Shown: in pieces, positions 25,089 through 34,783 of the stretch
How the letters are laid out: the number at the start of each line of letters is the position of its first letter
Numbering within the stretch: position 1 is the stretch's first letter
From: Modicisalibacter muralis
GTDB lineage: Bacteria; Pseudomonadota; Gammaproteobacteria; Pseudomonadales; Halomonadaceae
Length of the DNA stretch: 64,000 bases
Direction of reading: 5' to 3'
NCBI RefSeq assembly: GCF_900102945.1
Contig: NZ_FNGI01000003.1
Span: forward strand, 248,001 to 312,000
Notes under the pieces: generated by a model
Database searches by the model: none
Seen by the model: the letters and a program-made list of their open reading frames with translations, nothing else
What the model was told of the DNA's origin: nothing
Translations under genes and position numbers: made by a program

Positions 25089-27011
25089 TTGTCACAGTTA
25101 CCGGTGATTGTCGGCATGGGCGGTGTCAACGCCGCTGGCAGAACCTCGGGCCACCAGGCGTTTCGGCGCACGGTGCTCGATGCCTTGCCCGTGGAAGACC
25201 AGACACGGACCCTGATCGGCCTGGCGGCCATGATGCAAATAGTCGTTCGCCAGGAGGACGGCAGTTGGCTGGATACTGACGGCAATCGCTTGATGGATAA
25301 CGAGGTCGCGATTCGCTATCGCCAGCGGATTCTCGATCACACCTTGATCCGACGCATCGAGAAAGCGCATTTCGATGTCGACGGCATTGCCGCCAATCGC
25401 CACGCTCAGCTCAATCTCGACGCCCCACTGGTCTTTCACACTCGTCGACGCCAACTGCCCGAGCCGCTGCCCGCCAACTGGCAGGTACGCGAACTCGACC
25501 GCCGCCAGGTGGAAGTCAGCGTGCCGGCCGGCGCACTCGACGTGCTGTTGCCCGAGCGCCGCCCGGCGCCGGTTCGCGCCGCCGGACAACTGCCCAGCGG
25601 CTTCGAGCCCAGCCTGCTGTATCGCAGCGTGCACCATCCGCGTGGGCTGTCGATGGCGGTGTTCGGCGCCAGCGACTGCCTGGGCCAAAGCGGGCTGGAC
25701 TGGAACACGCTACACGACCGCCTCGATCCCGATCAGATCGGCGTTTATGCTGGCAACTCCATCGGTCAGCTCGACGAACAGGGCTGGGGCGGTCTGCTCA
25801 GGTGTTTCGTTTCCGGCAGCCGCGCCACCTCCAAACAGATGCCGCTGGGCTACGGTCAGATGCCGGCCGATTTTCTCAATGCCTATGTGCTGGGCAGCGT
25901 CGGCTCGACCGGCGCGGTGCAGGGCGCGTGCGCCAGCTTTCTCTACAATTTGCGCCAGGGCATCGAGGACATCGCCAGTGGACGCTGTCGCGTGGTGATG
26001 GTCGGCACCAGCGATGCACCGGTGACCCCGGAGATCATCGAAGGCTTCCGCGCCATGGGTGCGCTGGCCGATGACGATAGCCTCAAGGCATTGGACGCAC
26101 TGAGCCTGCTGACCGATGCCGATTACCAACGCGCTTGCCGACCCTTCGCGCGCAACTGCGGCTTCACCATCGCCGAGGCCAGCCAGTTTATCTTGTTGAT
26201 GGACGACAGCCTGGCACTGGAAACCGGCGCGCAGATTCTCGGCTCGGTGCCCGGCGTGTTCGTCAATGCCGATGGCTGGAAGCGCTCGATCTCGGCGCCG
26301 GGTATCGGCAATTACATTACGCTTGGCAAGGCGGTGGCGCTGGCTCGCGACATGCTCGGTGAACAAGCCGTGCGCGAGCGCAGCTTCGTGCATGCGCATG
26401 GCACCAGCACACCCAAGAATCGCATTACCGAATCCCACGTACTGGATTGCATCGCTCGCGCCAACGGCATCGAGTCCTGGCCGACAGTCGCCGCCAAGGC
26501 CTTCGTCGGCCATTCTCAGGGCAGCGCCGCCGGCGATCAGTTGACCAGTGCACTGGGCAGCTTCGCGCATGGGCTACTGCCGGGTATTCCAACCCTCGAC
26601 GCGGTAGCCGATGACGTGCATGACGAACGTCTCAAGCTGTTTCGCGAGCCGCTGGCCTTCGACGCCGATGCGGCCTTCATCAATGCCAAGGGCTTCGGCG
26701 GCAACAACGCCACCGGCCTGCTGCTGTCGCCCAAGATCACTGAGCGGCTATTGATCCAGCGTCACGGGCAGGCCGCCGTCAGCGACTGGAAACGGCGCCG
26801 CGAGGCGACCATCGCCGCCAGCGAGACCTACCAGCGACATGCCGACGACGCGCATTTTGCAGTCATTTATCGCTTCGGTGAAGGCGTGCTCGAAGGCCCG
26901 GAATTGCAAATCGACGCCCATGACATCCATATTCCCGGCTATGCGCGGCCAGTCTCGCTGGCGGTGGATAACCCGTTCGGCCGGCTCGACGAAACACCGG
27001 ACCCAGAATAG
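25089..27011 (+). CDS. fabY: Beta-ketoacyl-ACP synthase FabY (acetoacetyl-ACP synthase)
   Basis: A 640-residue thiolase-fold condensing enzyme. FabY of Pseudomonas aeruginosa starts fatty-acid synthesis from acetyl-CoA and malonyl-ACP in place of FabH and is unusually long, as here. The active-site Cys281 is in QGACASFLYN, followed by HAHGTSTPKNRITE and AAKAFVGHSQGSAAGDQ with the two catalytic histidines. The N-terminus SQLPVIVGMGGVNAAGR matches the FabY start, so I accept the TTG start codon, which has AGGGA eight bases upstream. Confidence 0.88.
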   Translation: MSQLPVIVGMGGVNAAGRTSGHQAFRRTVLDALPVEDQTRTLIGLAAMMQIVVRQEDGSWLDTDGNRLMDNEVAIRYRQRILDHTLIRRIEKAHFDVDGIAANRHAQLNLDAPLVFHTRRRQLPEPLPANWQVRELDRRQVEVSVPAGALDVLLPERRPAPVRAAGQLPSGFEPSLLYRSVHHPRGLSMAVFGASDCLGQSGLDWNTLHDRLDPDQIGVYAGNSIGQLDEQGWGGLLRCFVSGSRATSKQMPLGYGQMPADFLNAYVLGSVGSTGAVQGACASFLYNLRQGIEDIASGRCRVVMVGTSDAPVTPEIIEGFRAMGALADDDSLKALDALSLLTDADYQRACRPFARNCGFTIAEASQFILLMDDSLALETGAQILGSVPGVFVNADGWKRSISAPGIGNYITLGKAVALARDMLGEQAVRERSFVHAHGTSTPKNRITESHVLDCIARANGIESWPTVAAKAFVGHSQGSAAGDQLTSALGSFAHGLLPGIPTLDAVADDVHDERLKLFREPLAFDADAAFINAKGFGGNNATGLLLSPKITERLLIQRHGQAAVSDWKRRREATIAASETYQRHADDAHFAVIYRFGEGVLEGPELQIDAHDIHIPGYARPVSLAVDNPFGRLDETPDPE

Positions 27012-27126
27012 CCGACACCACGCATGCTGCGGCAAATGCCATCGCGCTTTATTGTCGCTATGCGAGGCTTCGAGTACCCTGATTGCCCGGCTCCACGAGC
27101 CGGCAATGCGATCCGATCCGGCATAG

Positions 27127-27914
<788 letters not shown>

Positions 27915-27941
27915 GGCCACTGGGTTTTAGTGCAACCATTG

Positions 27942-27963
27942 AGAAGCCCCTGCGGGGGCTTCT
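27942..27963 (+). terminator. Terminator after coaD-ferredoxin
   Basis: A 9-bp perfect stem AGAAGCCCC/GGGGCTTCT with a four-base loop lies 27 bases after the ferredoxin stop. The following T run is short (GCATTTCC). Confidence 0.65.
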
Positions 27964-28009
27964 GCATTTCCAGCCTCGTTCGAATCCCACTTACCGCTAA
28001 GGCGACCCA

Positions 28010-29344
28010 GTGCCCACCAACTCGCGTTCCCCCTTCCAGCGCGTCTGGATACTCGCCTGGCCGATCATCCTGTCGAACATCACCGTGCCCCTGCTGGGGC
28101 TGGTCGACACCGCCGTGGTCGGCCACCTGCCCGATTCGCGCTATCTGGCCGGGGTGACATTGGGCGCGACGCTGTTCGGCTTTCTGTACTGGGGCTTCGG
28201 TTTCCTGCGCATGGGCACCACCGGGCTGACCTCACAGGCGGTGGGTCGCGAGGACGACGGCGCGGTGCGCAACCTGCTCGGCCAGTCGCTGCTGATGGCA
28301 GGGATGATCGGCGCGCTGCTGATCATATTTTCCGGGCCGCTGGTCGCATTGGGCCTGTGGCTGCTCGACGGTAGCCGGGAGGCCACCCGGCTGGCCGGCG
28401 AATACGCCGGAATACGGATTCTCTCGGCGCCGGCGGTGCTCGCCAATTACGCCATTCTCGGCTGGTTTCTGGGTCAGCAGAACAGCCGCGTAACGCTTGC
28501 GATCATGGTGCTGACCAACAGCGTCAATATCGTGCTCGACCTGGTGTTCGTGGTCGGCCTGGGCATGACCGTCGACGGCGTGGCCTGGGCCACGGTAATC
28601 GCCGACTACAGTGCGTTGGCGTTGGGGCTGTGGCTGGTACGGCGCCAGCTCGAGTGGCTCGAAGGGCGCTTCCTGCGTGAACGGTTGCTGCGCATCAAGG
28701 CATATGCCGAGTTGTTCCAGGTCAATGCCCACCTGTTCGTGCGCACCCTGGGGCTGTTGTTCGCGACGGCTTTCTTCACCGCGCAGGGGGCGGGTCAGGG
28801 CGATGTGATTCTCGCCGCCAATGCCGTCCTGCTGCAGTTCATCATGCTCACCTCCTATGGGCTGGATGGCTTCGCACATGCCGTCGAGGCGCTTACCGGG
28901 CGCGCCATCGGGCGTCGCGACTGGCAGGAATTCGGCGCGTCGGTGGGCGCGGCGACGCGCCTCTCGCTGCTCACCGCCGGGGCCGCGATGCTGATCTTCG
29001 CGCTGGGTGGTAACGCGCTAATCGCCTTGCTCACCGATCTGGCGGCGGTGCGCGAGGCCGCCGCCGTCTATCTGCCCTGGATGGTGCTGATGCCGGCGCT
29101 GGCGGTATGGAGCTATCTGCTCGACGGCGTCTTCATCGGCGCCACCGCGACCCGCGAAATGCGCAATAGCATCTTCATCGGCCTGGCCATCTACCTGCCC
29201 GCCTGGTGGCTGACCCAGCGCCTGGGTCTGGGCAATCATGGCCTGTGGCTGGCCTTTTGCTTGTTCACATTGGTGCGCTCGATGACCCTCGGCGCCTATT
29301 ACCTGCACTACCGGCGTCACCGCTGGCGCTTCAGCGCTCGTTAG
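28010..29344 (+). CDS. MATE-family efflux transporter, DinF-like
   Basis: A 444-residue inner-membrane protein with about 12 hydrophobic segments. The N-terminal half has LAWPIILSNITVPLLGLVDTAVVGHL (conserved core PLLGLVDTAVVGHL) and GFLRMGTTGLTSQAVGR, both typical of the DinF branch of MATE antiporters, which export cationic drugs or related compounds with protons or sodium. The start is GTG with AAGGCG upstream; it begins 46 bases after the ferredoxin terminator. Confidence 0.9.
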   Translation: MPTNSRSPFQRVWILAWPIILSNITVPLLGLVDTAVVGHLPDSRYLAGVTLGATLFGFLYWGFGFLRMGTTGLTSQAVGREDDGAVRNLLGQSLLMAGMIGALLIIFSGPLVALGLWLLDGSREATRLAGEYAGIRILSAPAVLANYAILGWFLGQQNSRVTLAIMVLTNSVNIVLDLVFVVGLGMTVDGVAWATVIADYSALALGLWLVRRQLEWLEGRFLRERLLRIKAYAELFQVNAHLFVRTLGLLFATAFFTAQGAGQGDVILAANAVLLQFIMLTSYGLDGFAHAVEALTGRAIGRRDWQEFGASVGAATRLSLLTAGAAMLIFALGGNALIALLTDLAAVREAAAVYLPWMVLMPALAVWSYLLDGVFIGATATREMRNSIFIGLAIYLPAWWLTQRLGLGNHGLWLAFCLFTLVRSMTLGAYYLHYRRHRWRFSAR

Positions 29345-29435
29345 CCCGTCACCGCAGAACGATACGCGCCGCCATCGCGCGCCAAAATATGGTAAACCTG
29401 AGCTTTATGCCCAACTCAATGGATCGCGACCCGAC

Positions 29436-29948
29436 ATGACGCCAGACGATCTCCCCCGCCAGCACGAATTGACCATGACCGTGCTGATGACCCCCGACAT
29501 GGCCAACTTCAGCGGCAAGGTACACGGCGGCGCCATCCTCAAGAAGCTCGACGAGGTCGCTTACGCCTGCGCCAGCCGCTACTCGGGCAGCTACGTGGTA
29601 ACGCTGTCGGTGGACCAGGTGCTGTTCAAGCAACCGATCAACGTCGGCGAGTTGGTCACCTTCCTAGCCTCGGTCAATCATGTCGGCAGCTCGTCGATGG
29701 AGATCGGAATCAAGGTGATCGCCGAGTCGATCCAGGAAAAGGTCATCCGCCATACCATCAGTTGTTACCTGACCATGGTCGCAGTGGACGAACAGGGCCG
29801 CCCTGCACGAGTACCACCGCTGCAACTCGAAACGCCAGTGCAGAAGCTGCGCTTCGAACAGGCGGCGCTGCGCAAGAAGCTACGCAAGCAGGCCGAGGAG
29901 GAGTCGCGTCGCACTCACCGCAATCACTTCGCCGAAAAGCCGCGCTGA
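29436..29948 (+). CDS. Acyl-CoA thioesterase, hotdog fold (YciA/BACH-like)
   Basis: A 170-residue thioesterase that hydrolyses acyl-CoA esters. TVLMTPDMANFSGKVHGGAIL (core MANFSGKVHGG) near residue 15 holds the catalytic Asn/His region, LKKLDEVAYACASRYSG follows with the conserved Asp, and VDQVLFKQPINVGE is also typical of the BACH group. A basic C-terminal helix (about 135-165) is rich in Arg and Lys. It ends one base before the next gene, so the two are likely co-transcribed. Confidence 0.88.
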   Translation: MTPDDLPRQHELTMTVLMTPDMANFSGKVHGGAILKKLDEVAYACASRYSGSYVVTLSVDQVLFKQPINVGELVTFLASVNHVGSSSMEIGIKVIAESIQEKVIRHTISCYLTMVAVDEQGRPARVPPLQLETPVQKLRFEQAALRKKLRKQAEEESRRTHRNHFAEKPR

Positions 29949-29949
29949 T

Positions 29950-30939
29950 ATGCAGCAGTTGCGTCTTGCGTCACGCCCGCAAGGCGAATTGCGCAACGAG
30001 CATTTCGCGCTCGTCGAGACACCGGCGCCAAGGCGCGATTCGGCCGCGCTGCTGCTACGGCCACGTTATATCAGCGTCGACCCCTACATGCGCACGCGGA
30101 TGCGGGCCGAGGGCTACGACTATATCGAACGCTGGGACGCCGGCAGCGTGCTCTCCGGCTGGAGCTTGGCCGAGGTCGAGCACAGCCGCCACCCCGCTTG
30201 GCAACGCGGCGACTGGGCGATCGGCCATCTGCCCATGCAGACGCTCGTCGCTCACGATGGCACGGCGCTGCGCTGCCAGCCGCCCGGCGACCCGCCGCTG
30301 GCCTTCATGCACCCGCTGGGCATGACCGGCTTTACCGCCTGGCTGGGCATGTGCGTGCTGGGTAAACCGGGGCCGACCGATACGGTGCTGGTATCGGCTG
30401 CCGCCGGCGCGGTGGGCTCGATCGCCGCGCAGCTGGCGCGCAACGCCGGCGCACGGGTGATCGTCACCGCCGGGCGCGCCGACAAGCGTGACTGGCTGCG
30501 CAGCCTGGACTTTGCCACGGTTCTCGATCATCGCCGCGAGGATTTCGCCGAACGCCTGGCCGAAGCCGCTCCGCAGGGCATCACGCTGAACTTCGAGAGC
30601 GTCGGCGGCGGTGTTTTCGCTGCCGCTAACGATGTCATGCGCACCGGCGGGCGGGTGGTGGTGTGCGGTTTGATCAGTCAATATCAGCAGGCCGACCCGC
30701 GACGCGCACCACCCAACATGGCGCTGCTCGGCGAGCGCGGGGTCGCGGTGATACCGTTCGTAGCGCCGCACTTCAGCCAGCGCTACGCAGACTTTCTGGC
30801 CGAGACGACGCCACGCGTTACGCACGGCGAACTGCACTGGCGGCTGGATGTCGTGCAGGGCGGTCTGGCCGCGCTACCCGAGGCATTGATCGGTCTGCTG
30901 GCCGGCGCCAATCTCGGCAAGCGGATCGTGGCACTCTAA
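29950..30939 (+). CDS. NADP-dependent MDR-family oxidoreductase (CurA-like)
   Basis: A 329-residue medium-chain reductase without zinc ligands. The N-terminal catalytic domain has RYISVDPYMRTRM and HPLGMTGFTAWLGM, and the Rossmann motif AAAGAVGSIAAQLAR is near residue 152. CurA and leukotriene B4 12-hydroxydehydrogenase relatives reduce activated C=C bonds using NADPH; the substrate here is unknown. The stop codon TAA overlaps the first bases of a MITE-like repeat. Confidence 0.88.
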   Translation: MQQLRLASRPQGELRNEHFALVETPAPRRDSAALLLRPRYISVDPYMRTRMRAEGYDYIERWDAGSVLSGWSLAEVEHSRHPAWQRGDWAIGHLPMQTLVAHDGTALRCQPPGDPPLAFMHPLGMTGFTAWLGMCVLGKPGPTDTVLVSAAAGAVGSIAAQLARNAGARVIVTAGRADKRDWLRSLDFATVLDHRREDFAERLAEAAPQGITLNFESVGGGVFAAANDVMRTGGRVVVCGLISQYQQADPRRAPPNMALLGERGVAVIPFVAPHFSQRYADFLAETTPRVTHGELHWRLDVVQGGLAALPEALIGLLAGANLGKRIVAL

Positions 30940-31081
30940 GGCTCTGCCCGAAAAGTCGGCGAGCGACGATCAAACAAGGCAAAAATCGGCGAAAAGACGG
31001 AGTTTACTGAAGTAAATGAGTATTTCGAGCCGATTTTTAACGCCGTATGGTTGAGCGCAGGCAGTTTTCAGGCAGAGCCTT
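30938..31081. mobile_element. MITE-like palindromic repeat element
   Basis: 144 bases flanked by terminal inverted repeats AAGGCTCTGCC(C/T)GAAAA. The inside is also an imperfect palindrome: AAAAATCGGC near 30980 pairs with GCCGATTTTT near 31030, and TTTACTGAAGTAAA marks the centre. There is no coding capacity. It lies exactly between the reductase stop codon and the ribosome binding site of the next gene. It looks like a nonautonomous transposon derivative mobilised in trans; no obvious target-site duplication is seen. Confidence 0.7.
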
Positions 31082-31104
31082 GGACGGGGCGAGGAGTACG
31101 ACAG

Positions 31105-32175
31105 ATGCAACGGGAAACGCGTAGGCCGTCACGCAAGACTACCGGCGAAGCCCTCGCCAGGGGGGAGGAACCGCTACCGCAGTTGTCATATCGCAACCGC
31201 TCGCCGCGCGGCGAGCGACTGCAACTCGGCTGGGACCTGCTGATCATCGTGCTGGTTATCGCCAACCTGGCACTGCTGCTGTTCGATAGCCTGTTCCTGA
31301 TACCGCCCTTGAACAACGCCTTCGAAGCGCTGGCACCGGGTCTCTACGCCGCCTATGACACGACGATTCACGCCAACTTTCTGGCCATCGACCTGGCCTT
31401 CGTCGCGGTATTCGTTTTCGACGTACTGCTTGGCTGGTCGGTGGCGATTGCCGAACGGCGTTACCACCGCTGGTTCTTCTACCCCTTCGTGCACTGGTAT
31501 GACGTGATCGGCTGTATCCCGCTGGCCGGCCTGCGCTGGCTGCGCGTGCTGCGCGTGATTTCACTGCTATATCGCCTGCAGCGCCTGGAACTGATCGACG
31601 TAAGGCGCTGGTATCTGTACGGCGTGCTGGCCAAGTATTACACCATCGCGCTGGAAGAACTCTCCGACCGGGTGGCGATCCGCCTGCTGGGCAGCGTTCA
31701 GGATGAAATTCGCCACAGCGACGTCTTTTCGCGGCGTATCGCCGATGAGGTCGTAGCGCCGCGCAAGCAGCAACTGGTGCAGGAGATCACCCAGCGCCTG
31801 GAGACGTCGCTGAGTGGTGTGTACGCCGACAATCGCGCGCTTATCGCCCGCTACATCAGTGCTCTGGTCGGGCGTACCATGCACGAAAGCCACGAAATCC
31901 AACGTCTGCGTCGCTTGCCCTTCGGCAGCCAACTGGCCAATGCCATGGATCAGACGCTGAGCGACATCGCCGGCAAACTGGTCCAGGAAGCCGTCGCTGG
32001 GCTACGCTCCCCGGAGTTCAGCTCGCTGCTCGAGCGCCTCGCCGACAGCGGCTTCGACGCCCTGGTCGCGACCGATACGCGCAGCGAACGCATCACCGAG
32101 CAGGTGCTGATCGACGTGCTGGAGATCCTCAAGGAGCAGGTCGCCACCAAGCGCTGGCAGGACCGGTACGATTGA
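31105..32175 (+). CDS. Voltage-sensor-like membrane protein without a visible pore domain
   Basis: About 356 residues. After a basic, disordered N-terminus (1-40) come hydrophobic segments at about 43-65 and 93-112, then a segment around HWYDVIGCIPLAG and an amphipathic helix RWLRVLRVISLLYRLQRL with arginines every third residue, as in the S4 helix of voltage sensors. No selectivity-filter motif or pore helices follow; residues from about 160 to the end are predicted soluble helices. Related database entries are often called ion transporters, but function is unknown. ATG at 31105 is preferred, with GAGGAG eight bases upstream; a longer in-frame start would lie inside the MITE. Confidence 0.7.
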   Translation: MQRETRRPSRKTTGEALARGEEPLPQLSYRNRSPRGERLQLGWDLLIIVLVIANLALLLFDSLFLIPPLNNAFEALAPGLYAAYDTTIHANFLAIDLAFVAVFVFDVLLGWSVAIAERRYHRWFFYPFVHWYDVIGCIPLAGLRWLRVLRVISLLYRLQRLELIDVRRWYLYGVLAKYYTIALEELSDRVAIRLLGSVQDEIRHSDVFSRRIADEVVAPRKQQLVQEITQRLETSLSGVYADNRALIARYISALVGRTMHESHEIQRLRRLPFGSQLANAMDQTLSDIAGKLVQEAVAGLRSPEFSSLLERLADSGFDALVATDTRSERITEQVLIDVLEILKEQVATKRWQDRYD

Positions 32176-32179
32176 ACCG

Positions 32180-33223
32180 TCAGCCCTGCATCTCGAGTAT
32201 CGTATACGGCGCCTCGCAGGCATGGCGTTCGTCACGCTCGTCGATCGAACCCAGCCCCATATGGCGGTCATTGTCGTAGGCAACGAATAGCCGCTTGCTG
32301 TCGATCACCGCCAGGCCCTCGGCCTTGTGCTCGAACTCCAGCGGTCGTCCCTGCTCGTCGCCGACCAGTTGCGGCGCGTGGCCGGCGGCGAAGTCTTCCA
32401 GCGAGATTGCCCACAGATAGCCGCCGATGCGCTCGACACCCCCATCTTCGGTCTCAAAGCTGGTCAGCAGGTAAAGGCGCTCGTTGAAGGGATCGTATTC
32501 CAGGCTCGACAAGCCGCAAACATGGCGCACGCCGTCATGGCGGCCCGGATCGAAGTCATAAAGGCTGCGCAACTCATCGAGGAACGTCAGGTTGCCGTTG
32601 GCATTGACGCGATAATGCGCTCCCACCACCCGACAGACATAGTCAAAATCGTCATGCGCGTTGCCCTGCTCGCGCACCCCAAACAGCAGTAGACCATCGC
32701 CGCGCTCGCCGGGAATCGACGCCAAGCCCTCGATCTTGTAATAGGACGTACCGATGGCGCCATCCAGCTTGTTACGCAACTCCAGCGAGCCTTCGATGCC
32801 ATCGCGGGGATCGGGGTCGACGACGCGAACGTTATGCGGCTCGCCCAGCGGCCAGATCAGGAAGTGGTTATAGGCATTCAGATCGTGACTGACATCATCG
32901 ATGCGATCGAAGCCGGTCGTCGCCAGTACGTGCCGACCATCCACGGTCAGCGCGAAATCCTCGTATTTGGTGGCGCGTGCGATGGCCCCGTCAGTGAAAT
33001 ATTCCAGAGTGGAGTCGTCGGGCAGCCCACTGCTGTCGATACTCACCGCGAACACCGCTGAACGCCCGGCGCCGGGAATTGGTTTATCGCTGGCCAAAAT
33101 CAGCCGCGAGCCATCGAAGACCACGGCCGAAACCTCGGCATTGGCCAGTTTACCCCGTTCATCGCGCAAACCGGCCGGAAAACAATGTAGCGTGCCATGA
33201 GAAAGCACTTTAGCCTGGGTCAT
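32180..33223 (-). CDS. Conserved hypothetical protein, probable beta-propeller
   Basis: A 347-residue protein I do not assign to a named family. The sequence alternates short beta-like strands with acidic loops (for example VSAVVFDGSRLILASDKP, YYKIEGLASIPGERGDGLL, GLSSLEYDPFNERLYLLTSF, HKAEGLAVIDSKRLFVAYDND), the repeating pattern of esterase-like or phytase-like propellers. There is no signal peptide, so it is probably cytoplasmic. It ends four bases from the convergent voltage-sensor-like gene and has no operon partner. The propeller assignment is inference from the repeat pattern. Confidence 0.6.
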   Translation of the reverse strand: MTQAKVLSHGTLHCFPAGLRDERGKLANAEVSAVVFDGSRLILASDKPIPGAGRSAVFAVSIDSSGLPDDSTLEYFTDGAIARATKYEDFALTVDGRHVLATTGFDRIDDVSHDLNAYNHFLIWPLGEPHNVRVVDPDPRDGIEGSLELRNKLDGAIGTSYYKIEGLASIPGERGDGLLLFGVREQGNAHDDFDYVCRVVGAHYRVNANGNLTFLDELRSLYDFDPGRHDGVRHVCGLSSLEYDPFNERLYLLTSFETEDGGVERIGGYLWAISLEDFAAGHAPQLVGDEQGRPLEFEHKAEGLAVIDSKRLFVAYDNDRHMGLGSIDERDERHACEAPYTILEMQG

Positions 33224-33291
33224 GACGGATTCCTCGTAAACGGGTTCATGATCAACCTGAGGGCCGTCACCAATGAATGCAAGTCACGCAG

Positions 33292-34686
33292 CTACAGCGT
33301 TCGCCAGGGCGTGCTCGGCGCGCCTTCCAGGGCCGTGGCGATCGTCTCCAAGGCATGGGACAGCGCGGCACGATCGCGCGCCGCGCCAGTGCACAGCCTG
33401 ATCGCCTGAGGCGCGGGTTCGCTACCCACGCAGAACGGCTCGGCGCTGGTCACCCGCACGCGCTGGCGCTCGAGCTGCTCGAGCAGGGCCGCCGCGCGCC
33501 AACCCGCCGGCAGTTCCAGCCACAGATGAAAGCCATGCGGTCGCCCGCGCGGCGCGAAGGCCGCCAGCCGCTCGCAGGCCATGCGCTGGCGCGCGGCGAG
33601 TTCTTCGAGTTGCCAGGCCAGCAGCTTCGCGGCAGCGCCGCTTTCGATCCAGCGACACGCCGCCTCGACCATCAACGGTGGCACCATCCAGCTCTGCGCG
33701 CGCTGCGGGATCGCTAACCGCTCGCGGAGTGCCGGCGGCGCTCGCAAGGTACCGATACGCAGCCCGCCGGCGATCACCTTCGAGGTGCTGAACAGGTAAA
33801 TCGTACGCTCCGGGGCCAGCCGGTAGAGTGGCGTGCCACGCTCCTCGGCCGGCAGGTACTGCACACCGTCTTCGACGATCCAGAAATCGTATGCGCGAGC
33901 CAGCTCGACGAGCCGCTCACGGCGCGCTTCGGGCAGGCAGGCGCCGGTAGGGTTGTTCTGATCCGGCGTGACGTAAACCAGCCGTGGCGGCTGCTGGGCG
34001 CACAGCCGGGCCAGCGCCTCGACATCCATGCTGTGATCGTCGAGCGGCACGCGTAACGCCTTGAGGTGCAATTGCTGGGCGGCGTTGATCAGCCCCGGAT
34101 AGGTCAGCGCGCCGGCAGCAATTCGCTCACCGGGCTGGGTCAGCGTCTGCAGCGCCAGATAGATGCCGTGCTGACCGCCCTGGGTGACCACCAGTTCCTC
34201 GGCATCGACCGGCATACCCAATCGCGTCATCCACCTCGCCAGGGCCTCGCGATGCCGGGGCATGCCCTGTTCGGGCTGATAATTCACCGCTTGCGTCAGC
34301 GCTGCGGGGTCGCGGCCGATCGCGTTTAGCACCTCGCCCAGCGCGAGTGGGCGATCGGGATGGGGTGGCGCCAGACTCAGGCTGAGATCGACGATATCGG
34401 TGTCGCCGCCAGCGGCGATCTGGTGGAAGGCCAAGGCCGGCGACTCGGCGCCACGTACGTAGGTGCCACTGCCGACCCGCGCCTCGACCAGTCCGCGCCG
34501 CTCGACTTCAGCGTAGGCGCGGGTCACCGTGCCCACGGTGACGCCAAGGGCATCGGCCAGCCGCCGCTGGGGCGGTAGGCGAGCGCCTGCGTTCAGTTCA
34601 CCCCTGGCGATGGCATCGGCGACGGCATCGGCGAGCAGGCGATAACGCGTGCCGGATGCCGGTAGTGCTGGAACCCATATTGTCAT
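33292..34686 (-). CDS. MocR/PdxR-type GntR regulator with aminotransferase domain
   Basis: A 464-residue fusion. An N-terminal GntR winged helix (about 10-75, with RLPPQRRLADALGVTVGTVTRAYAEVERRG as the recognition region core GVTVGTVTRAYAE) is joined to a fold-type I PLP domain. The PLP lysine lies in LFSTSKVIAGGLRIG; VYVTPDQNNPTGA holds the conserved Asp/Asn region. MocR regulators use PLP-amino acid adducts as signals. It is divergent from a LysE-type exporter, and a perfect palindrome overlaps its own start codon, consistent with autorepression. The ATG at MTIWVPAL is chosen for family alignment; no strong ribosome binding site is seen. Confidence 0.9.
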   Translation of the reverse strand: MTIWVPALPASGTRYRLLADAVADAIARGELNAGARLPPQRRLADALGVTVGTVTRAYAEVERRGLVEARVGSGTYVRGAESPALAFHQIAAGGDTDIVDLSLSLAPPHPDRPLALGEVLNAIGRDPAALTQAVNYQPEQGMPRHREALARWMTRLGMPVDAEELVVTQGGQHGIYLALQTLTQPGERIAAGALTYPGLINAAQQLHLKALRVPLDDHSMDVEALARLCAQQPPRLVYVTPDQNNPTGACLPEARRERLVELARAYDFWIVEDGVQYLPAEERGTPLYRLAPERTIYLFSTSKVIAGGLRIGTLRAPPALRERLAIPQRAQSWMVPPLMVEAACRWIESGAAAKLLAWQLEELAARQRMACERLAAFAPRGRPHGFHLWLELPAGWRAAALLEQLERQRVRVTSAEPFCVGSEPAPQAIRLCTGAARDRAALSHALETIATALEGAPSTPWRTL

Positions 34687-34696
34687 GGTGACAATA
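34678..34696. promoter_or_regulatory. Operator palindrome 1 for the MocR regulator
   Basis: TATTGTCA-TGG-TGACAATA, a perfect 8-bp inverted repeat with a 3-base centre. It covers the ATG of the mocR-type gene, so binding would block its own expression. Confidence 0.65.
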
Positions 34697-34763
34697 AACT
34701 CATTGACGGCCTTGTTAGGTACATTATGCTGCAATCAGTGAAACATTCCAGCCTTTAAACAAA

Positions 34764-34781
34764 TATTGTATGGGCACAATA
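34764..34781. promoter_or_regulatory. Operator palindrome 2 for the MocR regulator
   Basis: TATTGT-ATGGGC-ACAATA, a 6-bp inverted repeat with the same half-sites as operator 1. It ends two bases before the lysE start codon, at the place where a ribosome binding site would be. Confidence 0.65.
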
Positions 34782-34783
34782 CA

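Noticed and set aside
31051-31104. Upstream in-frame extension of the voltage-sensor-like gene
   Set aside because: It starts inside the MITE-like repeat; the ATG at 31105 has a GAGGAG site.
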